Shown here: positions 43,879-52,542 of the stretch, one piece after another | Numbering within the stretch: position 1 is the stretch's first letter | How the letters are laid out: each line of letters begins with the position of its first letter | Assembly: GCF_000008765.1 (NCBI RefSeq) | Contig: NC_003030.1 | Coordinates: 2,142,001 to 2,206,000 of the forward strand | Source: Clostridium acetobutylicum ATCC 824 | GTDB taxonomy: Bacteria; Bacillota; Clostridia; Clostridiales; Clostridiaceae | DNA: 64,000 nt | Direction of reading: 5' to 3' | Made by a program: the position numbers and the translations under genes | The notes under the pieces: generated by a model | Databases searched by the model: none | Told to the model about the DNA's origin: nothing | What the model saw: only the letters and a program-made list of their open reading frames with translations

Positions 43879-43905
43879 AAAACACCCTCTTAAGAGGGTG
43901 TTTTA
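43879..43905 (-). terminator. Terminator of the Asp23-family gene
   Basis: A near-perfect palindrome (AAAACACCCTC, TTAA, GAGGGTGTTTT) touches the stop codon at 43906. T-rich flanks exist on both strands. Confidence 0.85.
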
Positions 43906-44301
43906 TTAATTATCTTCTTCTATTTCTTCCGTTTCCTGCTGTTTATTAGAAAAAGCCACATTTTGAACAAAAACATTTACTGCTGAAACATTGAGTCCAG
44001 TTAAACTCTCAACAGTTGTTTTAACATTCTCTTGAACCTTAACTGCAACATCTGGTATTCTTAAGCCATATTCTATTACAACATAAAGGTCTATGGAAGC
44101 GCTTTCTTCTCCTACATTTACTTTAACACCCTTAGTTAAATTCTTCTTACCGCTAAGTATCTTAGTTATTCCACCAACTATTCCTGAGCTCATACCAACT
44201 ACACCCTTAATCTCGGATGCGGCAAGTCCTGCAATAACACAAACCACTTCATCGGATATTTTAACTATACCCATGTCTATATTCTTAAGTTCCTCTGCCA
44301 T
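43906..44301 (-). CDS. Asp23/Gls24 family envelope stress protein
   Basis: The 131-aa protein is of the YloU/YqhY type, located next to nusB in Firmicutes. In Bacillus, YqhY is linked to acetyl-CoA carboxylase regulation. The domain starts MGIVKISDEVVCVIAGLAAS. It continues with EIKGVVGMSSGIVGGITKIL, GVKVNVGEESASIDLYVVIE and a helix VKVQENVKTTVESLTGLNV. A GGAGG site precedes ATG 44301. An acidic tail ends it. It may act at the membrane, but that is inferred from relatives. Confidence 0.9.
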   Translation of the reverse strand: MAEELKNIDMGIVKISDEVVCVIAGLAASEIKGVVGMSSGIVGGITKILSGKKNLTKGVKVNVGEESASIDLYVVIEYGLRIPDVAVKVQENVKTTVESLTGLNVSAVNVFVQNVAFSNKQQETEEIEEDN

Positions 44302-44488
44302 TTTTTATTACCTCCTCTGCTCTGAAAAAACAAAGCAATTTACATATAATCAAAATTAAAGGCTATACCAATAATTAAAACACTCATTCTTTAAGCTAAG
44401 AGTATTATATCAAAATAATTTATATTTTACAAATACACATATTTAAAATTACTAAGTTTAATTTATACTCAAAACAGAGCTCTAGTAA

Positions 44489-44578
44489 AAAAGATAGGGT
44501 TTCATATGTAAAGTGAAACCTATAAATCTAAAACATAGTATTTATAAGTTAACTATTACCCCTGAAACCCTATCTTTT
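44489..44578 (-). terminator. Terminator after spoIIIAH with two alternative hairpins
   Basis: On the minus strand the 3' arm TGAAACCCTATCTTTT (44489-44504 region) can pair with a distant 16-bp arm at 44563-44578, or its first part with GGTTTCA at 44514-44520. Both structures cannot form fully at once. A T-run follows. Position fits a spoIIIA operon terminator. Confidence 0.6.
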
Positions 44579-45110
44579 AATGTACTGGTTGTAAAACTTC
44601 TATGTTCCTAATCTTAGTTACATCCGTAACTACTTCCTTAATATCTCTAAGTTGATTATCCGTTAATTTATCACTATCGCATTTTACTGTTACAGTTACT
44701 TTACTATCAGTTATGGAACAAAGTGCGTCCTTAAAGCCTTTACTTTTAAGCATTGTTTCAACCTTATTACACTTAGAATCCTCATCTGTTAATGTCATCA
44801 TTTTTTGTTGAGCTGATGATTTTGTATCATTGGAAACATTCTTATCATCAATTATGTTCTTTAAAGTTTGTATCTCCCTTTGATCTTTTTGTTCCCTTTC
44901 AAGCCTTCCCTGTGCAAATACATCTGTCTTTGTGCTGCTACTTTTCTTAGAATTGTCATTTGTAGATACCGTACTCTTATTAGTGTTAGTATCACTATCA
45001 AAGTCAGTATCATTTACATAAAGTGGACTTCTTACCCTTGTTGCCAGCACTCCAGCACACACTATAAGTACCATCAAAGTAACAATAATAACAGCTTGTT
45101 TTTTATTCAT
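44577..45110 (-). CDS. spoIIIAH: Stage III sporulation protein AH
   Basis: The 177-aa mother-cell protein pairs with forespore SpoIIQ across the intermembrane space and forms part of the feeding-tube ring. One N-terminal membrane helix (AVIIVTLMVLIVCAGVLAT) is present. A Ser/Asn/Lys-rich linker follows. The C-terminal ring-building YscJ/FliF-like domain (about 115-177) ends EVVTDVTKIRNIEVLQPVH. A strong AAAGGAGG site precedes the ATG. It is the last gene of the operon, and no spoIIQ gene is in the window. Confidence 0.93.
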   Translation of the reverse strand: MNKKQAVIIVTLMVLIVCAGVLATRVRSPLYVNDTDFDSDTNTNKSTVSTNDNSKKSSSTKTDVFAQGRLEREQKDQREIQTLKNIIDDKNVSNDTKSSAQQKMMTLTDEDSKCNKVETMLKSKGFKDALCSITDSKVTVTVKCDSDKLTDNQLRDIKEVVTDVTKIRNIEVLQPVH

Positions 45111-45182
45111 ATATTTCTTATCCTCCTTTTATTATTCATTCTAAAAAATTTATATGCTTGTTTACTGTTTTCTATGAATAAT

Positions 45183-45815
45183 TTATTTTTTCATAGGATA
45201 CACATTTACCTTATCCTCCGTTAGCTGAAACAAATCTACTACAGCATTCACAATATTAAGCTTTATTACAGAATTATCTGCTCCTTCTGCCACAACACAA
45301 ACCCCTGTTATTTGAGGCTTATATTCCTTCAATATAAATGGTGATTCTTTATCTCCATCCTTTGATGTAACAATTGTACTTCCATCAGAATCCTGAGTGG
45401 TTGTTCTTTTCCCTCCAGAATTATCTGCTTCATCTGTAACAGATTTAGTCTTGTTTTCATTAGTTGCTGGCACCTGCTCTTCTCCACTTCCAAAGTAAAT
45501 CATTACCTGAACCTTACCCACTCCATCTATTTGTTCTAATGTTTGTTTTAATTTTTCCTCCATATTAGTTTCATAGTCCTTTGAAGGCTTGACTTCATTT
45601 TTGGTTCCATCATTTTCAGCTTTGGTATTCTTTACATTATTCTCAGTAATACTACCAGTAATACTATTATTAGAACTATTCTTAAAAAAATCTGCAGTAA
45701 TAATAAGTAGTATTCCAATAAGTCCTAATATAACTATATTAGTAACTGTACTCTTCTTAGTTTTTTCATCCTTAGAATCGAATTTAAGATTACTTAAAAA
45801 CTTCTTAAAATTCAT
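45183..45815 (-). CDS. spoIIIAG: Stage III sporulation protein AG
   Basis: The 210-aa protein has one membrane helix (about residues 24-43). Its extracytoplasmic ring-forming domain starts LKQTLEQIDGVGKVQVMIYF and ends with VNAVVDLFQLTEDKVNVYPM. This is the RBM-like fold that makes the large SpoIIIAG ring in the forespore channel. An inserted Thr/Asp-rich loop lies between them. It is preceded by GGGGTGATAAG and follows spoIIIAF with a 12-base gap. Confidence 0.93.
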   Translation of the reverse strand: MNFKKFLSNLKFDSKDEKTKKSTVTNIVILGLIGILLIITADFFKNSSNNSITGSITENNVKNTKAENDGTKNEVKPSKDYETNMEEKLKQTLEQIDGVGKVQVMIYFGSGEEQVPATNENKTKSVTDEADNSGGKRTTTQDSDGSTIVTSKDGDKESPFILKEYKPQITGVCVVAEGADNSVIKLNIVNAVVDLFQLTEDKVNVYPMKK

Positions 45816-45827
45816 CTTATCACCCCA

Positions 45828-46409
45828 TCAGAGTTTATAAATTTTTATATCAGAATAAGGTATTTCCATCTCATCACTTATGTAGTTAGCTATTTCCTTC
45901 TTAGTTTTTTCATCAATATCACTTTCTGTATTCTCTTTATCATTATCTATTTGTACTTTTTCAATTTTTTTCACGTTGTTATTTTTAACACCTATATTTA
46001 ACTTTTTTATTAAGACAGTTTTCTTCTCGCTGCTATATTGAACATCTGCAGTCACACTATAATCATTATCCGGATACTTGTTTTTAAGCATTTTTGAACA
46101 CTTATCCTCTAAATTTTTCTTAAATTCATCGACAATAGAATTTATTTCTTCTCCATCGCTTCCTTTTAATTCTTGATCATAAGTATTTTTCTCAAAAACA
46201 TTTTGAGCATTAACAATATACTTATTTATGTTATCTGCATTGTTAAAAACCTTTATTACAGGCTGTACGATTACAGTCATTAAAATAAGTCCTAGTACAA
46301 ATTTAGAGTATTTTTTCAGCTTATTATCTGGAAGTATTATTTCTATAACCGTAATAAATAATGCAGCAGTACATATAGTTATAACCCATTGTTTAAGCCA
46401 TTCAAGCAT
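45828..46409 (-). CDS. spoIIIAF: Stage III sporulation protein AF
   Basis: The 193-aa protein starts at ATG 46409, with GGTGA just before; an in-frame GTG four codons earlier is possible. Two N-terminal membrane helices (residues about 6-28 and 36-55) are seen, with the family's LEWLKQWVITICTAALFITV and KKYSKFVLGLILMTVIVQPV. A ring-building-like C-terminal domain ends in ISDEMEIPYSDIKIYKL. It is a component of the sporulation secretion-like complex. Confidence 0.9.
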   Translation of the reverse strand: MLEWLKQWVITICTAALFITVIEIILPDNKLKKYSKFVLGLILMTVIVQPVIKVFNNADNINKYIVNAQNVFEKNTYDQELKGSDGEEINSIVDEFKKNLEDKCSKMLKNKYPDNDYSVTADVQYSSEKKTVLIKKLNIGVKNNNVKKIEKVQIDNDKENTESDIDEKTKKEIANYISDEMEIPYSDIKIYKL

Positions 46410-46429
46410 ATAGTTCACCAATCCTTATC

Positions 46430-47578
46430 TTAAACTATTTTTCCAGCTGCTATTATTATAGCTATCATTATAAAAAACATTACAGCTACCCCTATAAGAC
46501 AAGATCCAATTAATATAAGACAATCTCCTACACTATTCAAACAATTAACTATTCTCTTATCGCTTATAGGTTCTACAAAGGCAGCTACAATTTTATGCAC
46601 AAAGGCAAGTAAAAATATTTTGATTACAGGAAAAATAATCATCACTATTAAAACAATTAGCCCTACAGTGCCTATTGCATTTTTAAGTAGTATTGAATAC
46701 CCCGCAACCGTTGAAATAGCATCAGAAAGGCATTTTCCAACTATTGGTACAAAGTTGTCCACAGCAAATTTTGCAGTTTTTGCAGTTACATTGTCTATAG
46801 CCTTTGCATTTATTCCTCTTATAGTTATTATTCCTATAAATACAGTCATAATTATGCCTTGAATCCATATTACAGATCTTTTTAGGAGTTTCGATAAATT
46901 GCTAATTTTATAATCCTCTGATAAGTTATTTACGAACTCAAGCACAAATGATAATAAAATCAATGGAATTAATATATCAGTAAAAACTTTTTCAGTAAAA
47001 TTTATAGAGAACAATATAACAGGATCAAATACTGTAGATTCTACAAGACTCCCAGAACTTATGAGAAGTGTAAGCAAAATCGGAACAACAGCTCCCATCA
47101 TATTGCTTATATCTTTCATAGCCCCTTGTGCTGTACTTACACATATTTTAAAGTTTTTAGCAATTATTATTATTATTATTGCATAACATGAAAAATATGC
47201 TATTTGAGTTAACTTTTCAGAAGAAAAAGCCTTTTGAAGATTAGTTAAAAGAGCACAAACAATACATATGAAAACCAGTGTAGATACTAGTTTTAAGCAG
47301 CTTGTTATATCCTGCATAAAGTAACTAAAAACAGCTCTGCTAAATTTAGAAACAGAAGTATTACCTTTACCATTTTTCATATAGTATTCAACATAATCTT
47401 TTATATTAAGATCCTTCAGCACATCATACTTTCCCTTTATTTTTGTCATATAATCATAAAGTTGCATAATTTGTTGCTCATTTTCTTTTGTTACATCAGA
47501 ACCACTTTTATCATATGCTTGTACAGTTACAGGAAACAAGATAAGAATAACTACAAACATCAATATTACTTTTTTCAT
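46430..47578 (-). CDS. spoIIIAE: Stage III sporulation protein AE
   Basis: The 382-aa polytopic mother-cell membrane protein has a signal peptide (1-21). It has at least seven membrane segments. Conserved stretches are MMGAVVPILLTLLISSGSLV, ADFVNFVPIVG-like FAVDNFVPIVGKCLSDAIST and FVEPISDKRIVNCLNSVGDC. It is thought to form part of the transport channel nurturing the forespore. Ten bases separate it from spoIIIAD. Confidence 0.93.
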   Translation of the reverse strand: MKKVILMFVVILILFPVTVQAYDKSGSDVTKENEQQIMQLYDYMTKIKGKYDVLKDLNIKDYVEYYMKNGKGNTSVSKFSRAVFSYFMQDITSCLKLVSTLVFICIVCALLTNLQKAFSSEKLTQIAYFSCYAIIIIIIAKNFKICVSTAQGAMKDISNMMGAVVPILLTLLISSGSLVESTVFDPVILFSINFTEKVFTDILIPLILLSFVLEFVNNLSEDYKISNLSKLLKRSVIWIQGIIMTVFIGIITIRGINAKAIDNVTAKTAKFAVDNFVPIVGKCLSDAISTVAGYSILLKNAIGTVGLIVLIVMIIFPVIKIFLLAFVHKIVAAFVEPISDKRIVNCLNSVGDCLILIGSCLIGVAVMFFIMIAIIIAAGKIV

Positions 47579-47587
47579 TTTCTTCTC

Positions 47588-47971
47588 CTATATGATATTT
47601 AAAATAGCATTTAAAACCCCCATGAGTATTGGAACTGCTAACATGAGAATAAGTATCTTACCTGAAAACTCTACCCTAGAGGCTATGCTATTTTGCCCTG
47701 CATCCTTGCATATTTCACTGCAAAAGGATGCTATATATGCAATACCAAGTATTTTTAATACAGTCGTCAAGTATACAAAATCAACCTTTGCCTTAAGAGC
47801 AAATTGCTGCAGAATCTGCATAACAGCTGTTATCCTAGGTATCATAAAAATAAATATAAGAATCCCAGCAATCATACTTACACTAACAGCTATATCATCT
47901 CTTTTTCCTTTAAAGACTAATGTAACTGCTAAAGCTACAAATGCAAAAGCTACTACTTTTATTATTTCCAT
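47588..47971 (-). CDS. spoIIIAD: Stage III sporulation protein AD
   Basis: The 127-aa protein has four membrane helices. It carries the typical ITAVMQILQQFALKAKVDFV, LKILGIAYIASFCSEICKDA and GQNSIASRVEFSGKILILML segments. It resembles SpoIIIAC in its first half, as usual for these paralogues. It belongs to the sporulation channel; the spacing to spoIIIAC is nine bases. Confidence 0.93.
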   Translation of the reverse strand: MEIIKVVAFAFVALAVTLVFKGKRDDIAVSVSMIAGILIFIFMIPRITAVMQILQQFALKAKVDFVYLTTVLKILGIAYIASFCSEICKDAGQNSIASRVEFSGKILILMLAVPILMGVLNAILNII

Positions 47972-47980
47972 AATATCCTC

Positions 47981-48178
47981 CTAAAGTTGAAACATAGTCT
48001 TTACAGCCTCAAACAATTTACTTATTAGGCTTATTACCATCAAGAGGAGGATCACTATGCCTGCCAAATTTGTTACTACTGCAAAATCATCTTTTCCACT
48101 GGATTTAAGTATTTTATCTATAATTATAGTAAGAATTCCAACTCCCGCAATTTTAAATAAAAGCGATATATCAAGCAA
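47981..48178 (-). CDS. spoIIIAC: Stage III sporulation protein AC (TTG start)
   Basis: The family length is about 65 residues, which fits a TTG start at 48178. GGGGGTGACC lies just upstream, and no ATG is available in the correct place. Two membrane helices are seen, with LFKIAGVGILTIIIDKILKS and FAVVTNLAGIVILLLMVISL. The longer 85-codon reading up to 48238 starts inside spoIIIAB and adds cysteine- and tyrosine-rich residues not found in the family. Confidence 0.88.
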   Translation of the reverse strand: MLDISLLFKIAGVGILTIIIDKILKSSGKDDFAVVTNLAGIVILLLMVISLISKLFEAVKTMFQL

Positions 48179-48189
48179 AAGGTCACCCC

Positions 48190-48708
48190 CTAAACAATCA
48201 TGATAGTAATCATTGCACCTACACAAAATCCAAGACATCTGTACATCTTAACGTTTTTTTTCATTATTTCCTCCGCTTCCGTTATATGATTTTCAATATT
48301 CTTAATAGCAAGTTCAAATACCTTAACTTGTCCTTCAATATCTGTTTCTCCTAGGCTCTTTGACAAATTTAGAAGTATCTTCTTATCATCATTGTTTAAA
48401 TTAGTTTGAAACTTATCTGTATCAAAAACGCACTTAAATGCGCTATATACATTATCAGTTTCTTTATAACAGAGATTTTCCGCAGCTAATTTAAAGAATA
48501 AATTCACTGGATAGTTTGATCTATCTGATATGTTCTTAAAAGCTTCAACAAGCGGTGTATGTGTGTATATAATTTCATTTCTAAGTTCATACAGAGAATT
48601 ATGAATTTCTTTAAGCTCCTTCACTCTCTTTCTAAAATGTTCTGCATACCTAAAACCTACTATGGTAGAAGAAGTTATTATTAGGATACACCCTACAAAT
48701 TTTATCAC
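48190..48708 (-). CDS. spoIIIAB: Stage III sporulation protein AB
   Basis: The 172-aa protein has a membrane helix at each end (residues about 3-20 and 152-170). Its helical middle resembles the GspF/PilC family, with ELKEIHNSLYELRNEIIYTH and GETDIEGQVKVFELAIKNIE. It probably works with the SpoIIIAA ATPase as a secretion-like platform. It is one base after spoIIIAA. Confidence 0.92.
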   Translation of the reverse strand: MIKFVGCILIITSSTIVGFRYAEHFRKRVKELKEIHNSLYELRNEIIYTHTPLVEAFKNISDRSNYPVNLFFKLAAENLCYKETDNVYSAFKCVFDTDKFQTNLNNDDKKILLNLSKSLGETDIEGQVKVFELAIKNIENHITEAEEIMKKNVKMYRCLGFCVGAMITIMIV

Positions 48709-48709
48709 C

Positions 48710-49627
48710 CTATAAACCCCTTTCTCTTTCTTTTGTATAAAAATCGTAAATATACTCTACAGTCCCAACACCACTTCTGCCACTTAATACTATTGCTCTT
48801 TCAAAAACATTATTCTTAATGGCATCTTTAAAAACATCTCTACTATTTAAATCTTCAATTCCAAATCCATGTATGGTGGTTATAAGCTTAACACCGCAGT
48901 TTACTGCCGTAAGTATACTCTTAATATCATCATAAGTGCCTATTTCATCACAAATTATAACCTCTGGAGCCATACTCCTTATTGCCATCATAATTCCAAT
49001 ACTTTTAGGGCAATTATCCAAAATATCCGTCCTTATTCCTATATCCATTTGATTTACACCATTAAGACATGCACCTATCTCACTTCTCTCATCTATAACA
49101 CATACCTTTTTCCCTCTAAATTGTATGCTGTTTATACCATAGGATATGTTCCTTGTTATATCTCTTAAAAGTGTTGTTTTTCCACAATTAGGTGGAGATA
49201 TTATAATAGTATTGAGTACGGTATTTCCATAAACAATTTTTTTCATTATGCTATTTGAACATCCAGTTACTTCTTTACATATTCTTATATTTAATGAGGA
49301 TATATTCTTTATAGTTTTTATTTTATTTTCTTCTAATACACAATCTCCACATATACCAACTCTATGGCCTCCTTTTATGGTAATATATCCTTGTCTTAAT
49401 TCATCTTCTACTGAATATATTGAGTATCCACTCATGACATTAAAGGTTTTTTTCAAATCTTCTTTTGTGGCAATGTAGTTACTTATTATCTCCTTTTTCC
49501 CAATTTGAATTATTAAAGGCTTGTTTACTTTTATTCGTATCTCTTGTAAGTTATTATAGTCGGATATTCTTTTAACTTCTCTTTCTATTTTTTCAGGTAG
49601 TATAGAAAAGATATCTTCAAGGTTCAT
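48710..49627 (-). CDS. spoIIIAA: Stage III sporulation protein AA, secretion-type ATPase
   Basis: The 305-aa cytoplasmic ATPase is of the GspE/VirB11 superfamily. Start ATG 49627 follows GGGGAGGAAATGTG; 14 upstream codons lack a site. Walker A is ISPPNCGKTTLLRDITRN, with the unusual C before GKT that is common in SpoIIIAA. The Walker B-like stretch is APEVIICDEIGTYDDIKSIL, and the N-terminal domain carries YSIYSVEDELRQGYITIKGG. It drives the mother cell-forespore channel and heads the eight-gene operon. Confidence 0.94.
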   Translation of the reverse strand: MNLEDIFSILPEKIEREVKRISDYNNLQEIRIKVNKPLIIQIGKKEIISNYIATKEDLKKTFNVMSGYSIYSVEDELRQGYITIKGGHRVGICGDCVLEENKIKTIKNISSLNIRICKEVTGCSNSIMKKIVYGNTVLNTIIISPPNCGKTTLLRDITRNISYGINSIQFRGKKVCVIDERSEIGACLNGVNQMDIGIRTDILDNCPKSIGIMMAIRSMAPEVIICDEIGTYDDIKSILTAVNCGVKLITTIHGFGIEDLNSRDVFKDAIKNNVFERAIVLSGRSGVGTVEYIYDFYTKERERGL

Positions 49628-49718
49628 CACATTTCCTCCCCTTATAAAGAGTTTAAAGTTAGTTTTCACATACTAAGCCCTACAATTAATTAGTATTTAG
49701 TAATGCTAAAAATTATTA

Positions 49719-49768
49719 CAAAAAAAACAGAGGTTTAACATAATTAATTACGTTAAACCTCTGTTTTT
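49719..49768 (-). terminator. Terminator of efp
   Basis: A perfect 17-bp stem (AAAAACAGAGGTTTAAC and its complement) with a 12-base loop is followed by T8 on the minus strand. It lies between efp and the spoIIIA operon, so spoIIIAA needs its own promoter within 49628-49718. No clear sigma-E boxes were found there. Confidence 0.9.
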
Positions 49769-49805
49769 ATAATACTTCAAACTAAGAAATTCTATAAATT
49801 CAATT

Positions 49806-50366
49806 TTATTGAACTCTTTCCATATATTCTCCAGTTCTTGTATCAACTCTTATTGTTTCTCCCTCATTAACAAACAAAGGAACTTGAACTACTGCATTTG
49901 TTTCAAGAGTAGCGGGCTTCATAACATTTGATGTTGTATTTCCTTTTACTCCTGGTTCGCAGGAAACTATTTTAAGTTCTACAAAGTTTGGAGCTTCTAC
50001 TGAGAAAGCCTCCCCTTTGTAAAATTTAATTGTAGCAAACATATTTTCTTTTAAATACTTGATTGCATTTTCAACTTGATCAAAACTTAAAGGAATTTGT
50101 TCATAAGTTTCTTGATCCATAAAATAGTAGAAAGACTCATCAGAATATAAATATTGCATTTCTTTTCTTTCTATTACTGCTTCCTGCATTTTCGCTGTTG
50201 GATTAAATGTTGTTTCTGTTACAGCACCAGTTATAACGTTCTTAAGCTTTGTTCTTACAAAAGCTGCTCCCTTTCCTGGTTTTACGTGTAAAAAATCAAC
50301 TACATTATAAACTTGTCCATCCAGCTCAAAAGTAGTTCCCTTTCTTAAATCTCCTGCTGATATCAT
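49806..50366 (-). CDS. efp: Translation elongation factor P
   Basis: The 186-aa three-domain protein relieves ribosome stalling at polyproline stretches. Domain I ends in the modification loop [15 protein letters not shown], where Lys32 is the expected modified or contact residue. OB domains follow ([10 protein letters not shown]-like segment, then [14 protein letters not shown] and [20 protein letters not shown]). GGAGGG precedes the ATG. It lies next to pepP and spoIIIA as in Bacillus. Confidence 0.96.
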   Translation of the reverse strand: MISAGDLRKGTTFELDGQVYNVVDFLHVKPGKGAAFVRTKLKNVITGAVTETTFNPTAKMQEAVIERKEMQYLYSDESFYYFMDQETYEQIPLSFDQVENAIKYLKENMFATIKFYKGEAFSVEAPNFVELKIVSCEPGVKGNTTSNVMKPATLETNAVVQVPLFVNEGETIRVDTRTGEYMERVQ

Positions 50367-50447
50367 TTAAGTATCCCTCCAAAACATTAATCAATATATA
50401 ATATTATAACCTTTTAGGTAAAATTAATACACATTAATACAAAATAA

Positions 50448-51518
50448 CTATAGACATATCAATTCCTTAGGTGATTCTGATAAACATACACACCCATCAT
50501 CTTTAACAACTATTAAATCCTCTATTCTAACTCCTCCAAAACCAGGAATGTATATTCCAGGTTCATCCGTTACTATCATACCAGACTTTAGAACTGTTTC
50601 AGATGCAGGACTAACTCTAGGCCCCTCATGTATTTGTCTTCCAACACCATGACCTAATCCATGTCCAAAATTTTCTCCATAACCATGAGAAGCTATTATA
50701 TCTCTAGCAACTTTATCTACTTCTCTTCCTGTAACTCCACTCTTTATAACTTTTAAGGCTTCTTTGTTAGCTTTAAGAACTACATCATAGATTTCTTTCA
50801 TTTTGTCATTTGGTTTTCCTATAACTATTGTTCTTGTCATATCCGAGCAATAATCATTAAAGACACAACCAAAATCCATAGTTAAAAACTCGCCTTCTTT
50901 AAGAATCTTATCTGTAGCCTGACCATGAGGCAAACATGATCTTTCTCCACTGGCTATTATAGATGGAAAAGATAAATCCTTAGCTCCAAGTTTTTTCATT
51001 GTAAATTCAAGTTCTAATCCAACTTCTCTTTCTGTCATACCTTTTTTAATAAATTTAAGCATATGACTAAAAGCCTTATCCGCTATAGCTGCTGCTTTTT
51101 TTATAGTATCAACTTCATTTTCATCTTTAATCATTCTTAACTCTTCAACCATACCACCTAATGGTACAAGTTCTGCTTTAACACTTTTTTTATAAGAATC
51201 ATATATGGAAACTGATATGATGTCCTCTTCAAAGCCTAGCTTACTTATGTTTAGCTTTTCTACCATATTCCCTAAAAAAGATGAGAATGGACCACTATAC
51301 TGTACAACCTCGTAATTTTCGTTTACCTGCTGCTTTGCCTGCTCTGTAAACCTTGAATCAGTTATAAAAATTGCTTTATCTAAGGTTATTATAGAGAAAC
51401 TTTCGTCTCCCGTAAAACCGCTCATGTAATTTCTATTAGGATCACTTATAAGCAAAACACCATCTATTCCTTTGTTAACCATTGCTTTTCTTAAATTTTT
51501 AATTCTCTCACTATACAT
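50448..51518 (-). CDS. pepP: Xaa-Pro aminopeptidase/dipeptidase (M24)
   Basis: The 356-aa metallopeptidase removes residues before proline. The N-terminal creatinase-like domain (1-125) includes LLISDPNRNYMSGFTGDESF. The pita-bread catalytic domain has metal ligands in TMDFGCVFNDYCSDMTRTIV, GHGLGHGVGRQIHEGPRV, and TDEPGIYIPGFGGVRIEDLI. It pairs with efp as in many Firmicutes, and 82 bases separate the two. Confidence 0.92.
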   Translation of the reverse strand: MYSERIKNLRKAMVNKGIDGVLLISDPNRNYMSGFTGDESFSIITLDKAIFITDSRFTEQAKQQVNENYEVVQYSGPFSSFLGNMVEKLNISKLGFEEDIISVSIYDSYKKSVKAELVPLGGMVEELRMIKDENEVDTIKKAAAIADKAFSHMLKFIKKGMTEREVGLELEFTMKKLGAKDLSFPSIIASGERSCLPHGQATDKILKEGEFLTMDFGCVFNDYCSDMTRTIVIGKPNDKMKEIYDVVLKANKEALKVIKSGVTGREVDKVARDIIASHGYGENFGHGLGHGVGRQIHEGPRVSPASETVLKSGMIVTDEPGIYIPGFGGVRIEDLIVVKDDGCVCLSESPKELICL

Positions 51519-51696
51519 TTAAGACGTCTCCCTTCTGACACCAAAAACCCATACATTAATTTTATACTATATTAAATTACAACTTAACCCATAATCTAAC
51601 ATGCATTAACATATTAAGTTATTCCAAAATTACACATGGTTGACCAATGTTATTTTATCAAAACTTATAATTATTTGCAAATTTATTTTTTTATCA

Positions 51697-52086
51697 TCAT
51701 CTATTAAATTTTAACTGTATTTTACAATCCTTGTTATTATCTTTGTTATTTACAACTATATTATCAATCCCACTTATACTATCATCTTTTTTAAAATTAT
51801 TAATTATTTTTATGAGCCTGTCTTTGGAAAAAGGAAAGCTTATATCTACATTAATGCAATCTGTATTTTTATCATCTTCCTTTATATCATCCACTGTAAC
51901 CTCATCATATCCATTTAGTTTGTGCAGTATTTTTTCATAACTTAAGCTTTGTTTTTTTACTTTTGCAATTTTTATTATATTTACACTTTTATTCTTATAA
52001 TTTTCATTGTATTTTTCTATATTTAACATGCTTAAAAAAAACAAAAGACATATCAAAACTGAAAAAATCAACATTTTATTCCTCAT
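51697..52086 (-). CDS. PilO-like component of the pilus operon
   Basis: The 129-aa bitopic protein has one N-terminal helix (residues 5-22, MLIFSVLICLLFFLSML). Its small alpha/beta extracytoplasmic domain ends in NKDCKIQLKFNR. Its place after a PilN-like gene and its size suggest a short PilO. It overlaps the preceding gene by 11 bases and is the last gene of the operon. The sequence alone does not prove the assignment. Confidence 0.5.
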   Translation of the reverse strand: MRNKMLIFSVLICLLFFLSMLNIEKYNENYKNKSVNIIKIAKVKKQSLSYEKILHKLNGYDEVTVDDIKEDDKNTDCINVDISFPFSKDRLIKIINNFKKDDSISGIDNIVVNNKDNNKDCKIQLKFNR

Positions 52087-52528
52087 TTTCTTTCACCCTT
52101 ACACTTAAATTATAGCAATTGCTTTTATCCAAGTCTTTAGCAACATCCTTAACTATAAATTTCTTGTTCTTTTCTAAATCATAAATAACTCCCTCAATGG
52201 TATCGCTATCACATATAAGACTAAAGGTTATTATATTGTCTTTTATGCATACGGTGTCCCAATTTAATTTATCTACTGTATTAAAAAACTTCTCAATACT
52301 TTCTTCATATTTCTCATTAATTTCTTTTCTAGTTACGTCTCTTCTATTAATTACACTTTTTTCTTGATATACTCTAGCAGTATTTTGAACTTTACTATTC
52401 AAATAAAAAAAAGCTAATTCAAATACATTTAAAATAACCAAACTTAATATAATAAGAAAAATAAAGAAGTTCTTTTTATTGTACTTTTTTATCTTAATCT
52501 CATAAGGCAAAAAATTATTTTCACTCAT
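52076..52528 (-). CDS. PilN-like bitopic protein
   Basis: The 150-aa protein has a short cytoplasmic N-terminus with NFLPYEIKIKKYNKKN. This parallels the PilN tail (NLLP-x-x) that docks to PilM. A membrane helix (about 20-42) and a coiled-coil-then-alpha/beta domain follow. This plan, plus its position between the PilM-like and PilO-like genes, supports PilN. It ends overlapping the next gene by 11 bases. Confidence 0.6.
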   Translation of the reverse strand: MSENNFLPYEIKIKKYNKKNFFIFLIILSLVILNVFELAFFYLNSKVQNTARVYQEKSVINRRDVTRKEINEKYEESIEKFFNTVDKLNWDTVCIKDNIITFSLICDSDTIEGVIYDLEKNKKFIVKDVAKDLDKSNCYNLSVRVKENEE

Positions 52529-52542
52529 ATCTTTCCTTTCAA

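Noticed and set aside
47592-47984. 130-codon plus-strand frame
   Set aside because: It is an antisense shadow of spoIIIAD, which has clear family motifs.
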